Below are positions 13,001-25,400 of a stretch of DNA of 64,000 nt, piece by piece. Every line of letters starts with the position of its first letter. Positions within the stretch are counted from its first letter, which is position 1. Under the pieces are notes generated by a model. The model did not search any database and had not been told where the DNA came from. It worked only from the letters and a program-made list of their open reading frames with translations. The stretch spans positions 10,185,501 through 10,249,500 of the forward strand of contig NC_060018.1 in the NCBI RefSeq assembly GCF_021134715.1. The letters run 5' to 3'. The DNA comes from Daphnia pulex (taxonomy: Eukaryota; Arthropoda; Branchiopoda; Diplostraca; Daphniidae). The translations under genes were made by a program, and so were the position numbers.

Positions 13001-16000
13001 GGTCTCATGATGCGCAATCTGCTGATTGGCCAGGATGGAGTGGCATCGCTCAGGATCCCGACGCGCGGTCAAAAAGATGATGATGATGATGACGACGGGC
13101 GCTGCGTGTGTGACATTGGGCGGTGTTGTGTGTGTGTGTCTGACTGGCGTTTGTGTGGGTGAGATCTACACGCCCCCCTGCTGGTGATGTCGTCGACCTG
13201 TTCCCATCGTCCGTGTTAAGTCACTTTAGCCCCCTTGTGACTGGGGAAATGTGCCGCACGCTGCCTAAGGTATACCACCACCACAAGGATCCGAAAAGAA
13301 AATGAGAGAGAGTTTTCTCTATCTATGGAAAAAGGCATCCTGCTGGGTGGCGCCCTCCTCTCTCTCTCCCAGCATAGCACACCGACTTATTGAATGCATC
13401 ACGACGAAAAGGGAAACATAATGCAGCAAAAGCCTACTGCTGGGGGCCCACCCGTGAATCGCTCCGGCTCGTATGCTGCGCCGGTGGATGTGTGAAACAC
13501 CTCCGGATAGATAGCTATGGCTGCTGGCTGCAACTCTCCCAACTTCTCTCGCCCACACAAACTAAACGCAGCGCTGATTTGACTTGAGACTATCAGCCAT
13601 GCATATCTACGAGGACTAGGTAGGTATATGTCTAAAAGGTTTTTTTCTTTTCTTTTTTCTTGTATACATATATTTCAATTCTTTTATGGATTCGATTATT
13701 ATACAAGGGCTGGATGTGCATATAGGCTGCGGTGCAGGCCGAACCGGAATGTCTCTCGGGTTGAATGTGAAAGAATGCCCGGCATCCGCCGTATGCGGAG
13801 AATGAGCACGTTGTTTTTCAACAATCAGTATGATGCGGATGTTATTGAATCATTTTATACTTCCAGGAAAGAAAAAGAAAAAGTAAAAAAAGGGGGAAAT
13901 GTTCAAATGGGCCGGCGGCGCTGAGTGTCTTTGCTAATTATATCCACACAGGGGATGGCGTTTATGATATTGAAACATCGACTATTATTGGCGTTGACGT
14001 CATCGCCAGATCGAGAAACAAATGAAACGTTTTACCCGATCGTAAATTACGACAATCAAAAATCAATGATGGAGCCCATACGCCTCCATTGAACTCAATC
14101 AAGCCCAAATTGCGTTTCAGTTCCTTTCAACGCAAGGTCTCCACGGTGTGTTTGTCGTTTCATTTATATAAAAGTTCCTTTGATTATTCTTTAGCTGATG
14201 GTAGAGGGAGGCCGGCCCGCTAATCACTGGCTATAAACTATCGCATCAGTTCAGCCGATCGCCCATCACCGAAAATATCTCGGACGGTATACATGCCGTA
14301 TACACAAAAGGGGCCCGGCTGTTGACAGAGACCACCGGACTGTTTCGCTGATGAAAGAATATACCACATCGATGATGACGATGGAGCATCATTAGGACTC
14401 TCTTTCTGGGAAAAAACCATCATCATCATATCCTCTCATGAGATGATCATAGGGAAATAATGTTTCGTTGGAATGTCAATCGGCACTGAGAAAAGAGAAA
14501 AAGAAAAAAAACCCGACTGGGAAAAGGACCGGTTTTTACAACGCAGCATCCAGCACCATATAGGCCTATATGTCTATCCTTATGACATCAGTTGGATATG
14601 TAGTCGACTCCTCCTCCTTTCGTCACCTGACCCCCCCCCCCCCCCTGCCTGTCTCTCCTTGTCGCTCTTCTCTCACACTCAATTGCTTTCCTCAATAGCA
14701 ACACACTGGTTTTTACAACAAACCATCAGCAGCCGAGAGTCTGTGTGTCCGTGTGGATGTAAAACGACATTAGCAATCGAGTGGAATGCTGTCCAACAGC
14801 TACAGACTACACAGTACACACACACAGTCAAGAGCAAAGTTCGACGACAATGCCGACCGCGCCAACTGAAAAACACCCCCCGGAAAACCTTGTAAAACCA
14901 TTAATGGTTATATTTCTCTCTCTCGTAGATATAGGTAAGGCAATAATTGAAAGGAAAGAAATAAAGAAAAGAATATCAAAAGGAAACCTGAAAGAGATAG
15001 CTAGAGAGAGAGGAGAGGAGAGGACCGAAAGAAGAAATACCTAGATACTTTTTGGAGGAAACTTTTAGACAGGTCAGAAAACTATAGCCAACAAACGACC
15101 ATTTTCCCAGGGAAACCCGGGCGCACAGCTATATAGCCGGCCAGCCCACCCTGACAGCGTGGAAGGCCAGCGAAAAAATAAAAAAAAGCTCTAGTCAGCC
15201 GCTGCTGCTGTGTCCTCAATGGCCCTATGCCAATAATATCATTCCTTTTCTCAACTCTATTCAAATCTCTCTCTTGTGCTGCAGCAGTAGGATGAGAAAG
15301 AGGATGAAGACTGCTGGAGAGGACACGGAAAGTTTCAGAAAATCCCACGTTGACTTTTCAAAAGAAAAAGAAAAAAGATTTGAGCCCTTATGATGTTGTA
15401 TGCGTGTAGGGTTAATAGCTCTCGGCGCGCACAATCCATCAAAGACACATCAGTTCAATGATCTGGTTAATTGCTCAGAGGTATACTGTATACAAAGGTG
15501 TAGTGTATATTCCACCCCCTTTCACCCGTGTTGTATTATATAGACGAGTAGCGGCAGCCTCACACTAAAAACCACCTCTCATTCCATTAGTCGAAGACAA
15601 CAGATGACTCTTTTTTTTTTATTTTCACCTTTTTATTTTTTATTTTGGGCCTACCGATTTCACAGCCGACCGCACTACACATATTGCTGGACCGCCCTTT
15701 GATCGATTTATCACCCAGTCAGGCTGAAATTAAAGTTGTACGATAGGAGTATACCACATACTAAATTGTCGGTGGTAAATGTAGGAGGGGATGTGTAGCT
15801 GTATATATTTTTTGAAGGGTTTTTCGCAGATGGACTTGTATAGGATGTATGTACGGGTTCCCTTCGTTTTATGGCACCTGACGGCGGTGCAATAAATTTT
15901 TTCGACAAGTTTTTTTGGGACAGGTTTATAACCTTCCTTTTCGCTTTCGGCCACTCAATGCTGCTGGGTAGATGATTGCCAATTTTCTTCTGTACAATGA

Positions 16001-16999
16001 AGTGTGTAGGGGGGACGAATGGGAGACCGAGGAGAGTGTATAGAAACAATCTATTTGCTCTATTGCGGTCACTGTACATTTCCTATGTGTGTGTGCTATT
16101 GTCCATCAGAGTCATCTACTGATGTTCTTATTTCCTGCTGAGAGGATCACTTCCGACATATTCTCGTATACAGGTCCTTTTCAAGAACCTTTTTTAAGAT
16201 GCGGAAATTCATTGAACGGTCATGGCGAAACGGTTTCCAGAAGCCAAATGATAGGCCTACTGATATCTACTAATGGTTTAGCATTCATCATTGAAAACCT
16301 AATTTCACACACAGTCAATGCTTCTTTGTTGAAATGTTGATGAATTACTATTTGAAAAGAATTACAAAGTAATACTACAATTATTTTTAAGTTAACGAAA
16401 TTTTTTAATTTTAATTAATTTAAAAAAATTAAACAAACATGGGCGAGTCCGCACCAAACGCGGTACCATGGCGGCACGAAAAAGACTCCGATAATTCGCA
16501 TTCAGACTGGCATTTTTAACACGACAGTTAAAAACAGTTTACAGAGCCAACTAGAGAAGGGAAACAGAATTTTTAAAAATTACCCAATTGGCGCTGTTAT
16601 TTATTTTCCAAGATAAACGGGGGATAATATACGACGTTCTCTTCATCAAAATTAGGCAACTTTCTTTTCTGACGTAGCCAATGATCACTCAATCATGATT
16701 TTTATTATAGAAAGAAAACAAATAAATGAATGAACTCTGTCTTCGCATTCACTATTTACCATCTTGTCACGCTTTCTAATGCCGCGATTATGCTATAGTT
16801 AAGTCCGCCCAACTATATAGCTGTGCCTAGCTGGCGTAGCTGCCTAGCTCGGGTCAAGTGGTATACGTGCATCGCGTTGATTGTGTTGAGTAGATAGCTG
16901 GTAACATTTAAATTCTTTTCTTTCCTTGTGAATATATGCCAATCTTCTAAATCGCATTAGTGATTTTTAAAAAGGATAGGAAAGAACAAAAAGATTTTC
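4021..16999. other. Gene-poor intergenic DNA between Pax genes
   Basis: No ORF here has recognisable domains or convincing splice sites. The stretch holds microsatellites (for example GA repeats at 6351-6371, a C run at 14631-14644, CA/TG arms at 8312-8344) and repeated TAGGCCTA palindromes. Its length and position next to a developmental gene suggest cis-regulatory DNA, but no individual enhancer can be named. Confidence 0.5.
6351..6371. repeat. (AG)n microsatellite
   Basis: An uninterrupted AG dinucleotide tract of about 20 bases in intergenic DNA. Short ORFs crossing it are artefacts. Confidence 0.9.
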
Positions 17000-17071
17000 G
17001 ACCATGACAGGACTCGAACCTGCAATCTTTGGATCCGAAGTCCAACGCCTTATCCATTAGGCCACATGGTC
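17000..17071 (-). tRNA. tRNA-Arg (anticodon TCG)
   Basis: Read on the minus strand, the 72 bases fold as a cloverleaf. The acceptor arms GACCATG/CATGGTC pair over 7 bp, the D arm is GCCT/AGGC, and the anticodon stem TTGGA/TCCAA encloses CTTCGGA (anticodon TCG). The T arm has loop TTCGAGT between GCAGG and CCTGT. A T5 run typical of Pol III termination follows on the minus strand (A run at about 16987-16992). The B box GGTTCGAGTCC is intact. It decodes CGA arginine codons and lies alone in the Pax intergenic region. Confidence 0.95.
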
Positions 17072-17895
17072 GTATCTTGTGCCACTTGCTGTTCTATGGA
17101 ATGGTCGTTATATGTATCTTCTTTTTTTATTTCAAATTAAAACCTACACCAAAACTTAACCGCCTCAAATATAAAAACTTACGAAAATGTTTAGCATCTG
17201 GTAAAATGTGTCTTTAAATTTTATGTTTTAGGCCGTAGGTCCTTAAGGCAATATCACCAACAGACATCACAGTCGAATGTTTCGTTAAAATACCCCTACA
17301 TAAAACTACGAAGTTCTTGTGTCGGGATGCTATGAATGGCTTTTGACCAATAAGATGCTCAAAGCGGGCCAATTCTTACATAGACTCGGGTTCTGCTATT
17401 CGTATAGGCGTATAGGCTTAATGGAGCTGAATAGTCGCGAGACCGCAACAACGAGGCGTGGAGAAAGGGGGGACACTGAATGGCTGAAGAAACCAGACCG
17501 TCTTGGTCAAAAATCGTTTATTTGGAAGCATGTGCTCACTCAGCACGAGCCATCTGTACGGCTTCCCCAATCAGTGACGCGGCGTATTTCACACTCACCG
17601 TCAAGGTCTTGGATTATGTTTTAAGATTTTGGGTGTATATATATACGTTCTTATATTTGTGACGCAACTTTTGGTTATAAGACTTGGGAGAAGAAAAAAG
17701 AAAAAGGTAAGCGACCACTACTTCGTTGGTGGTTCCATTGTCCACCAATGTTGCGGGGCTGCCGCAGTCTTCGATTCAAGATGAGATTATATACCGACCA
17801 CCGTGCTCCATGGTTTTTGACTGATGATTTTGACTGAAAGCTCTTCAAAACTGCTGGCCTATTATGAAATGGAACACGGCACGTTTATTATACTA

Positions 17896-18090
17896 CCAGT
17901 TTCTATTATTAGTTTGAAAAAAAAAAAATAAGAAAACGAGGAACTTGTTTAGGAAAAGAGGGGTTACTGCGTACCCCAACAATACGCATTCCTTATATCT
18001 TTGCCATCTGCTGTGTAAACACTAAACAGTCTTCGTTTAATTGATTTCACGCATTTACCAACTTGGGGATGCCAGTGAATCAGGAATTTA
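17896..18090. repeat. Imperfect direct repeat, copy 1
   Basis: Shares with copy 2 (18490-18605) the ordered blocks AGTTTCTATTATTAG, TTGCCATCTGCT, AATTGATTTCACGCATTT and CCAACTT, with diverged sequence between them. The copies are roughly 0.55 kb apart in the same orientation. I recognise no gene in either, so this is an eroded duplication or mobile-element remnant. Confidence 0.6.
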
Positions 18091-18489
18091 TCCCTAAAAT
18101 TGAGTTCCTTCGGTACAATTATGACTCAGGGTGATACTACTCAGCTACAATCTTTTCCTAAGCATTTTTTAAAATTTGATTAAGAATTTTTAGGTCGCAT
18201 TTTACGTACGTCTTATTAAATGTAAAAGAAAGTCCGCATCTCGTAGTGTAAAGGGGAACATTTGTTTTCCGCTGGAGAAACATATCCTTTTACTTTTTAC
18301 CAACTTAATGTTTAAGTTCCGTGTCTAGCTCATGTTGATACCGACTTACCGAGTAATCCACTGAATATTCCCATCCAGTTGGTCTTTTACACTTTTGCTA
18401 TTCAAGCTCTTGCCGCAACAATATAGCGTATGTATTTCTACTGCAACTTTGTGGTATTCATTAAAAATAAATTTTCTCTCACAGCGACT

Positions 18490-18605
18490 AGTTTCTATTA
18501 TTAGAATCAACAAATTTGTGAAAGAGGACTTACTTGCATTTCTTACCTTGCCATCTGCTTTTGTCAACGAATAATTAATTTCACGCATTTGTCAACTTCA
18601 GGGAG
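18490..18605. repeat. Imperfect direct repeat, copy 2
   Basis: Carries the blocks AGTTTCTATTATTAG, TTGCCATCTGCT, AATTAATTTCACGCATTT and TCAACTT in the same order as copy 1. Spacing between blocks differs, so insertions and deletions separate the copies. Confidence 0.6.
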
Positions 18606-21600
18606 CGAGTGTGGGAACCAGCGGGACTTTTTGTCCCTCCTGTCTGAATTTCCTCATTAAAACGGACTGTTGGGTCTACAACTACTTCATGTCCGTCATT
18701 GATGTAACAGACTATAGGAAATGCTTTCGTCTTCTGTTAGCCCTTGTCAAATATATTTACACATTACCAGTTTACCACCAGCAGTCGACGACACAAATCC
18801 CAATGTATTAGGAACATTTGAATTTCCCGCCTGTGCCGTCTTCATACCATTTTATCGCCACCAGTTGGAACGATTCATTTTGTTATATAAGACCTGTACC
18901 AGATTATTGAGAGAGGCTCTTTTTATACCTATACATGGAGCCGGGTATACTATAGCTATAATCCTGTCTTACGCATTATTATTTGTAATTCAACTCGTCA
19001 CTCTAATTCTCATTTATTGGTTCTAAATGTTTGGCTTGCCGTCCGTTAGAACGGATTCTAGAAGTGTGACACATTGTATCTAATATACACGATTCAAGTA
19101 GCGTGATACATTCTGATTTTTTGCCGACTAAATACCAAATGTTTATTTCTTGTTTGAGAATCGTTGAATTTCGAGTGCGATGCAACACCATCCTAAAATA
19201 GCTATATTTTTCCTAGTCCTATACTCTCTTTCTGCTGGTGTACATGCAACAGCTGCACGCTCATTTGACACAGAGAACATCAGACAAAAGAACATCCATG
19301 GGCTATTTCGTCTACACAAAGCGTATAAGTACATAGAGAGAGACACGGAGAATATAAGAAACATGACTTGGTACGCTCATCATCAGCTCAACAGTGCATA
19401 CACATCAAAGGCTTTGTAACGCAGCACACATTGTGTTGTATCTATATACGAGAATGCACGTGTAAATATACGGACAGTATATTAGAGAAGATGCTGACGG
19501 GGAAGTTGTGTGTTAGCCGGGGTTGGAGGATGACTCTTTAGTCGCATCTTTTGTATACTCCGTCTAGATGCGTTTCTTTTGCGCTCTGCTAGAGAGAGAG
19601 AGAGATGATCCCGGGCGGCCCAAACGCGGTATAATTGCTACCTGCCACACATATAGAGTCGGCAGGAGCAGGAGCAAGTCGCCGCCACCACCACCTGTGA
19701 GTTTTTTTTAAATCTTTTTTCGTAATAATGGCACGAAGCACCTGTCCGCGCTCGGCAGCACTCGCCATGATTTATCGACTTCATCACGGCACCCACGGTC
19801 GTCGGCAGTTCAACCTTCATTTATTCTTAGCGCGGCAGCAGCAGCAGCAGCACGCATGTTAACATGTTGCTAGCTTGCCAGTCTCGATTGAGAGTAGAGA
19901 AAGCGGCGTCGGAAGCTGCAACTTTTTTTTAAAATGTAAAAGGTCAAACACAGTTACGGAATTATTATCGGAATAATGAATCAATTTTTTGCAGAAGTCA
20001 AAACTTTCGCAATAATAAATCACTGGCTATGTGTAGGTAGGCGCAACCAAAAGATGAGCATCCGTTTTGATTGGTTGCTGTCTGTCATTTTGGTTTTTTT
20101 AATTTTCTAAATAAAATTATTCATCTATTCAATATAGGCTGTGATCCAACATTTGTCGCTTTAAACCTACACCAGCGGCAATCTACAAAATGTTGATGAT
20201 GGACCTTATTGTACCTAGAGCGGGTAACATTTCCTACAGATGGCACTTATTATTATTTTTTTTTTCTCCTCTGTAAATTTTTATTTTCTCACAGGGGTTG
20301 AATTGAATTTCCTGCAGCGGCGGTCCCGTTTGAAGGTGTCGAAAAGAAAGAAAGGGGAGAATCTCAGAGTTAAAAAACACGGGGGAAGTGTCGGCTGGCC
20401 GGCCCACCTGCCGTTATTTCTATTAGGCAGGTCTCAGCGAGTGGGCCGGACTCGAATCCACCGATTCTGTATATACATATACATATTATATCTACGTCTA
20501 CTTGTGTATCTCTTTCTCTACCTGTTGATGTGTGTAATATACGAAAGAGAAAATGGTGGAAACTGATGGCGGGGAGATGAGAGTGGGGAAGAGGTGTCGG
20601 GTGATGGGTGAACGCATGCCAACACCTTCCAGACGCAACGGGAATTCGGGAAAGCACATCTGTCCCGAAAACGAAGAGAAATATAGGCTATAATATTCAT
20701 ATACATATTGAAGTCGGAGGGAAAGGGTTACATTCACTATTTTCATGTATCTCTACGTACGTACACTCTGCCTGCGTGCATACGTATGGTAATGCGATCC
20801 AAGGAATTTTTTTCTTGGTATTTTACTATTATTATATAGCTTGGAAATTTCGTGACTGAAAGTGTTAGTATACACATAGACAGACAGAGAGACTCTCGGT
20901 GTTATATTGACAATTCCGACTCGGTGTCTCTAGCTCCGTCTCTTGTAATAATATTTGCTTATAGACGATATCTGTGTGGGTCCCGAATGAAACTGCGTGA
21001 ATACAAGTGTGGATAATACATCTTGTAAACAGGGGCTTGGGTAATGGTCAATGTATTTTGAAAGAAACTGTGTCCAACGATTTTCAGCTTTTTACTTTTA
21101 TCGAATGTCGTTTGATTAACGCTGATGGCAAGGCGTTGCTGTTTTTTTCGGAATCAGAAAAATGTTTCGTGTGCGAAGATCGTATATCGAAGCTTTTGAA
21201 ATTTTACATTCAAAATTGTTGTATAGTATAACGCATCGATAAAATATCTCGTTTGATTGTCTTGACGTGCACGAAGCGATGATTTCGAACCAGTTTTTAC
21301 CTCGACGAAGGAATAAAATGTTATGTGGCTGTTGAATATTATATCCTATACACATGTATATATGCACTAATCTTTTACCACCAATAAAACGAAAAAATCT
21401 ATACGATCTACATGCCATTTAATTTGAATAGCCAATACACGTCGAAAAGCCACAAAAAATAAAAATATACAGTTAAAGTTGAGAAGGAAAAAAAAATGTG
21501 ATAGACTCTTCTATCGGTTGGGCGTGACCATCCCAAGATGGCACTATGGAACACCCATATTTTCTCAGAGAGAGAGAGAGGGGCCGATATTGATACATAT

Positions 21601-22459
21601 CAATAGAAAATGTATGCAGAAGGAGGTGAAAGAGGAATCGACGCCATCCAGCCCCAAAAAAGGGCCAGCAAACATCCCAGCGCGAAAGGCGGGATATGGT
21701 GAAGAGAGACGTCGCCCGCCAGCCAATCGGGCGGGAGGAAGAAGGCGTGGCTCCGCCGTCGTTCCAGCTGTGAAGGCAGGTAAAGCACGCGCGCTCCTTC
21801 TCAGCTTCTCTCTCGTCTTTTTTACAAGCCATTTGTATGTAGACATGTTGTATAGTCGACACGACCACCCAGCTGGAGCGACACGCATCTACCACGGAAT
21901 CGAACGAGCACACACACAGAGACCATGCTATAGCAATCTGCTATACACGTGTATAGCTAGTCTATACAAGAGCATCGATGCTGGCTGGGGGGATTTTTTG
22001 TTGAACGACCGTCATCGATCATATAAGACCGCCGAGAACTCCTCCCATGCAACTGCTGGAGGTACCGCCTCTTTTCCTTCCTGATTGGCGACGGCCAGTT
22101 TAGGAAAACGAGTCGTACGCGCCGTCGGTTTTTTGTTTTGTTTGCCCAGCTCACAGCAAGGGAAATATTGTGTGCTGGTATATACGGCTGCGATATAACA
22201 ATGGTCTGATGTCACGTCGGTGACCGTCGACCGCCTTTCAGTATCAGTCCAATCATCGGTTAAGCAGCAAGAAGAGGAAATTAGGTCCGACCAGCAGAGA
22301 GTCCGGATATATATCGCCGTCGGTGCTGACGCGTTTGGACATCGCAAATCATTTTGGACGGAAAAAAAGTTTAATTAATAAAAAGGATTACTTTGGCGAA
22401 ACTGAAAAAACCAAGACAGTGTTTTGTTTTTTTTTTTAGTTGCGGGGTTTGCATAGCGG

Positions 22460-25400
22460 ATGGCTTCTAATAGTCTCGCCATGACGAACCCGCTAGGAAT
22501 CCGTCCACTTCTCGGCGGCTATCCTTTCCAAGGTAGGCCGGATATCAAACTGGAATTTCTACTCATTAATAAATTTGTTATAGTTATTGTTGTATCGACA
22601 TAAGAAAGTGAAATGTTTTCCTTCGGTAGTTTGGTATCATTAGACGGGAAAAACTATAACATAGCTATTTTTTTCCGTCCAAGTTTTTATATTAAATTAA
22701 TTTCAATTCATTTATCCTGTGTACCTGACTCCAATAATAGCCGAAATCGCAATACGAAAATTCGGGATCACTTCTCGTATAAAAGATGGCAATTCTGTTC
22801 AACATTTTTTAAAGTTTCAAAAGTGAAAATGAAATCGAAAGTAGCTATCAAAATGAAAATCATCAATTCAATTATAGGCCAGGGTCGTGTCAATCAGCTG
22901 GGCGGAGTGTTCATCAACGGCCGTCCTCTGCCGAACCACATCCGATTGAAGATCGTCGAATTGGCGGCGGCTGGCGTCCGTCCGTGCGTCATCTCCCGCC
23001 AGTTGCGAGTCTCCCACGGCTGCGTCTCAAAGATCCTCAATCGCTACCAGGAGACGGGCAGCATCCGCCCGGGAGTCATCGGCGGATCGAAACCAAAGAG
23101 CAGTTCCTCAGGCTCGTCGGGAAGTACGACTCCGGCCGGCGGAAGCAACGAGGTGGAGCGCAAGATGGACGACTACCGACGGGACAACCCCAACATCTTT
23201 TCGTGGGAAATTCGAGATCGTCTCATTAAAGTAAATTTGGGATTTACAATTGAAAGTTCAACGGTTAATAACGGATTGTGTTTCTTAAAAAAAAAGGACG
23301 GAATATGCGACAAGTCATCCGCACCGTCCGTCTCATCCATCAGCCGACTGTTACGTGGACCTCGCGGCGGAGAAGGACACGGAAGCGACGATTGCGGCAG
23401 CAGTATCGACGGACACATCAGCGCTGATCCTCATCGTCCGCAACACGACCACACCATCAACGGTATACTAGCAGGTACACAGCACATAACACTAACACCA
23501 GGGGAAACAATCTAGAAGTGTTTTAGTTTTTCATTAACGGGAGATGAATCATACTCGAAAATAATTTTGTAGCCAAACTTCTAAAAATAGCAAGGATTTA
23601 ACACCGTAGACGAAATGAGTTGGACAACTTAGTCCTACGGGTATTATTGCGCTATACATTGGGACTGCCTTTTCAACAGCTTAATCGGATTTCATAAATG
23701 AATATAATATACTTATATTCATTTATTTCGTGGGATTCACATAGTGGAAGCCAGGGAAACGAAAAAAAAAGACGGTTGACAAGGGTTTGCATCAGCATAG
23801 GCTATAGGACTCGTCCTGCGCATACCGAAACGAGTGACAGTTTGACGTGAAAGGTCATCAGCGCGTCGGAAGATGTTTGTCATCTTTTCCGAGACTCCGA
23901 TATACATATATTTTTCCTTCCTTTGGTGCTAGCTGTCTCTCGTTCGGAATCTTTTCTCTAAGATGTCATCCCGAAAAAGAGAACGCAGTGGAAAGAAGAT
24001 TTTTTTTTTCTTTTTCTTCTCGTAGTATATACCGATGAATACCTGGGAAATGTTGTATACAGTTATACACACGTACGGGGGCCCTTTTTTCTTCTTCTTT
24101 GAACGGAGTGGGGGGTGGGGAAAGGTGAGGAGAGATGCATATAATACTACTAATAATAATACAAGAATATTACGTACAAGGGGGTACACAGCGCACTATA
24201 TAGATGGCCGCCTTGGAAGATGTTGGTATAGCCGACCGCGCGGTCCGTCTCTGTGTATTAATATTATGCAGGCGAAACGAGTGTGAGTGTGTAGATACGA
24301 CGGCTACGTGTTGGTCGACCTGTTACGCTCGTTTGAGTAATAATCACCCGAGAGGAAAGAGCAAGAGAGAGAGAGAGAAAAGCAGTTGTGTGTGTACTAC
24401 ACACCATATTACACATAAGGTAAACATCGGAATTTCAAATAAAAAAACATTATATTACACACAAGTAGCCAAAATAGAGATTTCCTAGATGCTGCTGGAT
24501 ATGGGAAGAAAAAAAATGTTTTTTTTTTTTTTCAACCAAAAAATCTAAACGCAGGGAGCGAGAAAAATAATAGCGCCAGGTGTGGTTTTTTCCTTTGAAC
24601 ATTCCCCGAAATTTTTATATGATTATTATTCAGATTCCGAGGTGTTATATTGTTGTTGTTTTGCTTCCTTTTTTTCTTTTCTTGGTCGTCGTTTATCTTC
24701 GTTCAGTCGCGTCGCCATGACTTTTGAATCGTCAAGAGGATTTTCAAACGAAAGTGTGACTTATATGCTTGCATTATAATGCGCCTGTGCGGTTTACTTG
24801 CACGTGTATAAATGGCTACTGGCATTGAAAATGTTAAAAAAAAAAACTTATCTTATACCCCCCAAACTGTTGGAACTTGTGATCGTTTCAGATTGAAATG
24901 CCAAAAACAAAAGAGGAGCTATTCGCTCTGAATAACTTTGAAGCCCTCATTAGCAATGCAGATCGGGGGGCTGTCTAACACCTAGCACACGACCACCTCG
25001 GGTGGCCGTGTATAGTGAATTCAACAGGTAATATATATATAGATCCCCTCGAATATCTCTCATAAGAATCTGACGGCAGATAGTGCCATACAGTCGGTCT
25101 TGCTGGTAGGGAATGTTCAGAATGAAATAGTAATAACGACTAGTAGTAGTATCGATTGGTAACATTTCTCCGACCAACTTGTATGTAAAATAAAAGAAAA
25201 GAAATACGATTTTTATGTATCGATACGACCATCATAGGCAGTCGCTTTGGTATGCCATAGGTGGAATAAGGGATGTTATATGCAACCCTCAGAGATCCCC
25301 CCGCGAAGGAGCGCGCGGGTTGTGCGGTCAGATCGGGTGGCCCGCTGCACTCGGGGGGTTCCTCCTTGTCGGCGGGAATCCGGCGTTCATTAATCACGCG

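Larger units (their letters stand above)
17072..22459. other. Intergenic DNA upstream of Pax3/7-like gene B
   Basis: No supported gene. The stretch includes an imperfect duplicated segment (about 17896-18090 and 18490-18605), GA repeats near 19590-19603 and 21565-21580, and a 79-codon ORF at 19180-19419 with a hydrophobic N-terminus that I do not call. Close to gene B a T-rich tract ending in AG (about 22427-22439) lies just before the ATG and resembles a splice acceptor, so a 5' UTR intron is possible. Confidence 0.45.

Noticed and set aside
21479-22084. 201-codon ORF on the + strand and overlapping minus ORFs
   Set aside because: Overlapping long ORFs on both strands, with no domain, a GA-repeat inside and no splice or promoter context. 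A chance product of a GC-richer patch.
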